This document shows positions 63,314-64,000 of a stretch of DNA of 64,000 nucleotides, in pieces. The notes under the pieces were generated by a model. That model saw only the letters and a program-made list of their open reading frames with translations, had not been told where the DNA came from and searched no databases. Position 1 is the first letter of the stretch. Every line of letters starts with the position of its first letter. This DNA comes from Anopheles merus (lineage: Eukaryota > Arthropoda > Insecta > Diptera > Culicidae): NCBI RefSeq assembly GCF_017562075.2, contig NC_054083.1, positions 32,471,255 to 32,535,254 of the forward strand, written 5' to 3'. The translations under genes were made by a program, and so were the position numbers.

Positions 63314-64000
63314 CTTACTTACTTATCCGGCGCTACAACCGCTTTACGGTCTTGGCCTGCCTCAGGAGTGTCCGAAACCGCTCACGGTCTCGCGCTCTCG
63401 GTTAATGGCGGACGCCTCCAAGCCATCTTGCCACCTCAATTTGGGCCTACCACGCCTCCTCTGTCCTTGTGGACGGCCTAAAAAGACTTTACGGGCTGGG
63501 TCGTCCGTTTCCATGCGTATAACATGGCCAGCCCACCGGAGCCTGGCGAGCTTTATACGCTGTACGACAGTGAGGTCGCCGTACATCTCGTATAGCTCGT
63601 CATTATAGCGGCTCCTCCATTGTCCTTCCACACATACGGGGCCAAGTATCCTTCTGAGCATCTTCCTCTCGAACGCGGCTAAGAGGGTTTCGTCAGATTT
63701 GGACAGTGTCCATGTCTCAGAGGCGTATGTGAGTACTGGTACCATATAGGTACTATATAGTCCCAGCTTCGTCCGTCGCGACAGGTTCTTTGAGGTGAAC
63801 TGCTTTTTCAGGCTGTAGAAAGACCGGTTGGCAGCCAGCATCCTTGCGCGCAACTCAGCTTCCATGCTATTGTCGTTGCTGACCTTTGATCCCAGATAGG
63901 TGAATTGTGGGACGACTTCAAAAGTGCGTTCACCTATCTGCACGTCACGCCTACGTAGATTCTGATTATTTGTTGGCGGGCCCGCTGATGTAGCCACCAT
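63314..64000 (-). mobile_element. RTE-like non-LTR retrotransposon, 3' part, continues past right edge
   Basis: The minus strand carries the C-terminal part of a non-LTR retrotransposon polyprotein, a very short 3' end and a terminal run of three TAAG units (plus strand 63314-63325 reads ACTTACTTACTT). Short tandem repeats in place of a poly(A) tail are known for RTE-type elements. The 5' end, endonuclease and reverse transcriptase catalytic core lie beyond 64000. Host sequence begins left of about 63313; no target duplication can be tested without the other end. Confidence 0.9.
63334..64000 (-). pseudogene. Reverse transcriptase polyprotein C-terminus, frameshifted near its end
   Basis: The 212-codon frame (64000-63362) matches the conserved region downstream of the reverse transcriptase core in RTE-type (JAM1/BovB-like) elements. 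Visible blocks are FTYLGSKVS (residues 33-41), SRRTKLGLYSTYMVPVLTYA (74-93), FERKMLRRILGP (110-121), RLRWAGHVIRM (153-163) and RRRGRPKLRWQDG (181-193). The apparent initial Met is internal, since family members continue upstream. After residue 203 the frame departs from the family pattern (TVSGFGHS, stop at 63362). The adjacent frame instead continues with a family-like FRTLLRQAK ending at TAG 63336-63334, just before the TAAG repeats. A small insertion at about 63383-63398 therefore appears to have shifted the frame. This copy is probably inactive, judged on this end alone. Confidence 0.85.

Noticed and set aside
1..64000. CRISPR arrays, operons, phage or bacterial genes
   Set aside because: No spaced direct repeats and no bacterial gene organisation; the sequence is insect nuclear DNA.

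Overview
This is a piece of an insect nuclear genome, most likely an Anopheles mosquito of the An. gambiae type. The clearest evidence is three full-length copies of a tRNA-derived SINE that I recognise as SINE200, two of them with intact target-site duplications, plus the 3' end of an RTE-like non-LTR retrotransposon at the right edge. Dense CA/GT, GA, CAG and GGT microsatellites, long homopolymers and large spacing between coding segments fit the same picture. There are no bacterial operons, rRNA, tRNA or CRISPR arrays. The many 60-230 codon open frames are mostly chance.

Layout. (1) Positions 1-272, minus strand: an exon that runs off the left edge and encodes a Ser/Thr/Pro-rich segment with a Ser run. 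It is preceded by a polypyrimidine tract and CAG acceptor. (2) Positions 273-45755: about 45.5 kb with no recognisable conserved gene or transposon, read here as one very long minus-strand intron. It holds many simple repeats, alternating GC-richer and AT-rich stretches, and a few isolated splice-like or coding-like islands, the best at 1728-1922 on the plus strand. (3) Positions 45756-45821, minus strand: a 22-codon first coding exon with a good start context and a consensus GTGAGT donor. Its phase matches the exon at 1-272, so the two are probably neighbouring exons of one gene, transcribed right to left from around 46-48 kb. The protein is not recognised. A long first intron with low-complexity Ser-rich coding is typical of insect regulatory genes, but that is inference.

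(4) Positions 46.6-56.3 kb: upstream or intergenic DNA with small islands that look protein-coding. These are a possible multi-exon minus-strand gene at 50497-51460, a possible three-exon plus-strand gene at 52217-52947, a splice-flanked open exon at 55482-55741 (minus), and a pair of inverted repeats at 54792/55070. None could be assigned to a family with confidence. (5) Positions 53.9-64.0 kb: the repeat-bearing part, with SINE copies at 53957-54160 (+), 56986-57186 (-) and 60393-60598 (+), and the truncated retrotransposon at 63314-64000 (-).

Limits. Everything was read by eye. Exon models outside the retrotransposon rest on splice-site and phase consistency, not on homology, and need transcript data.
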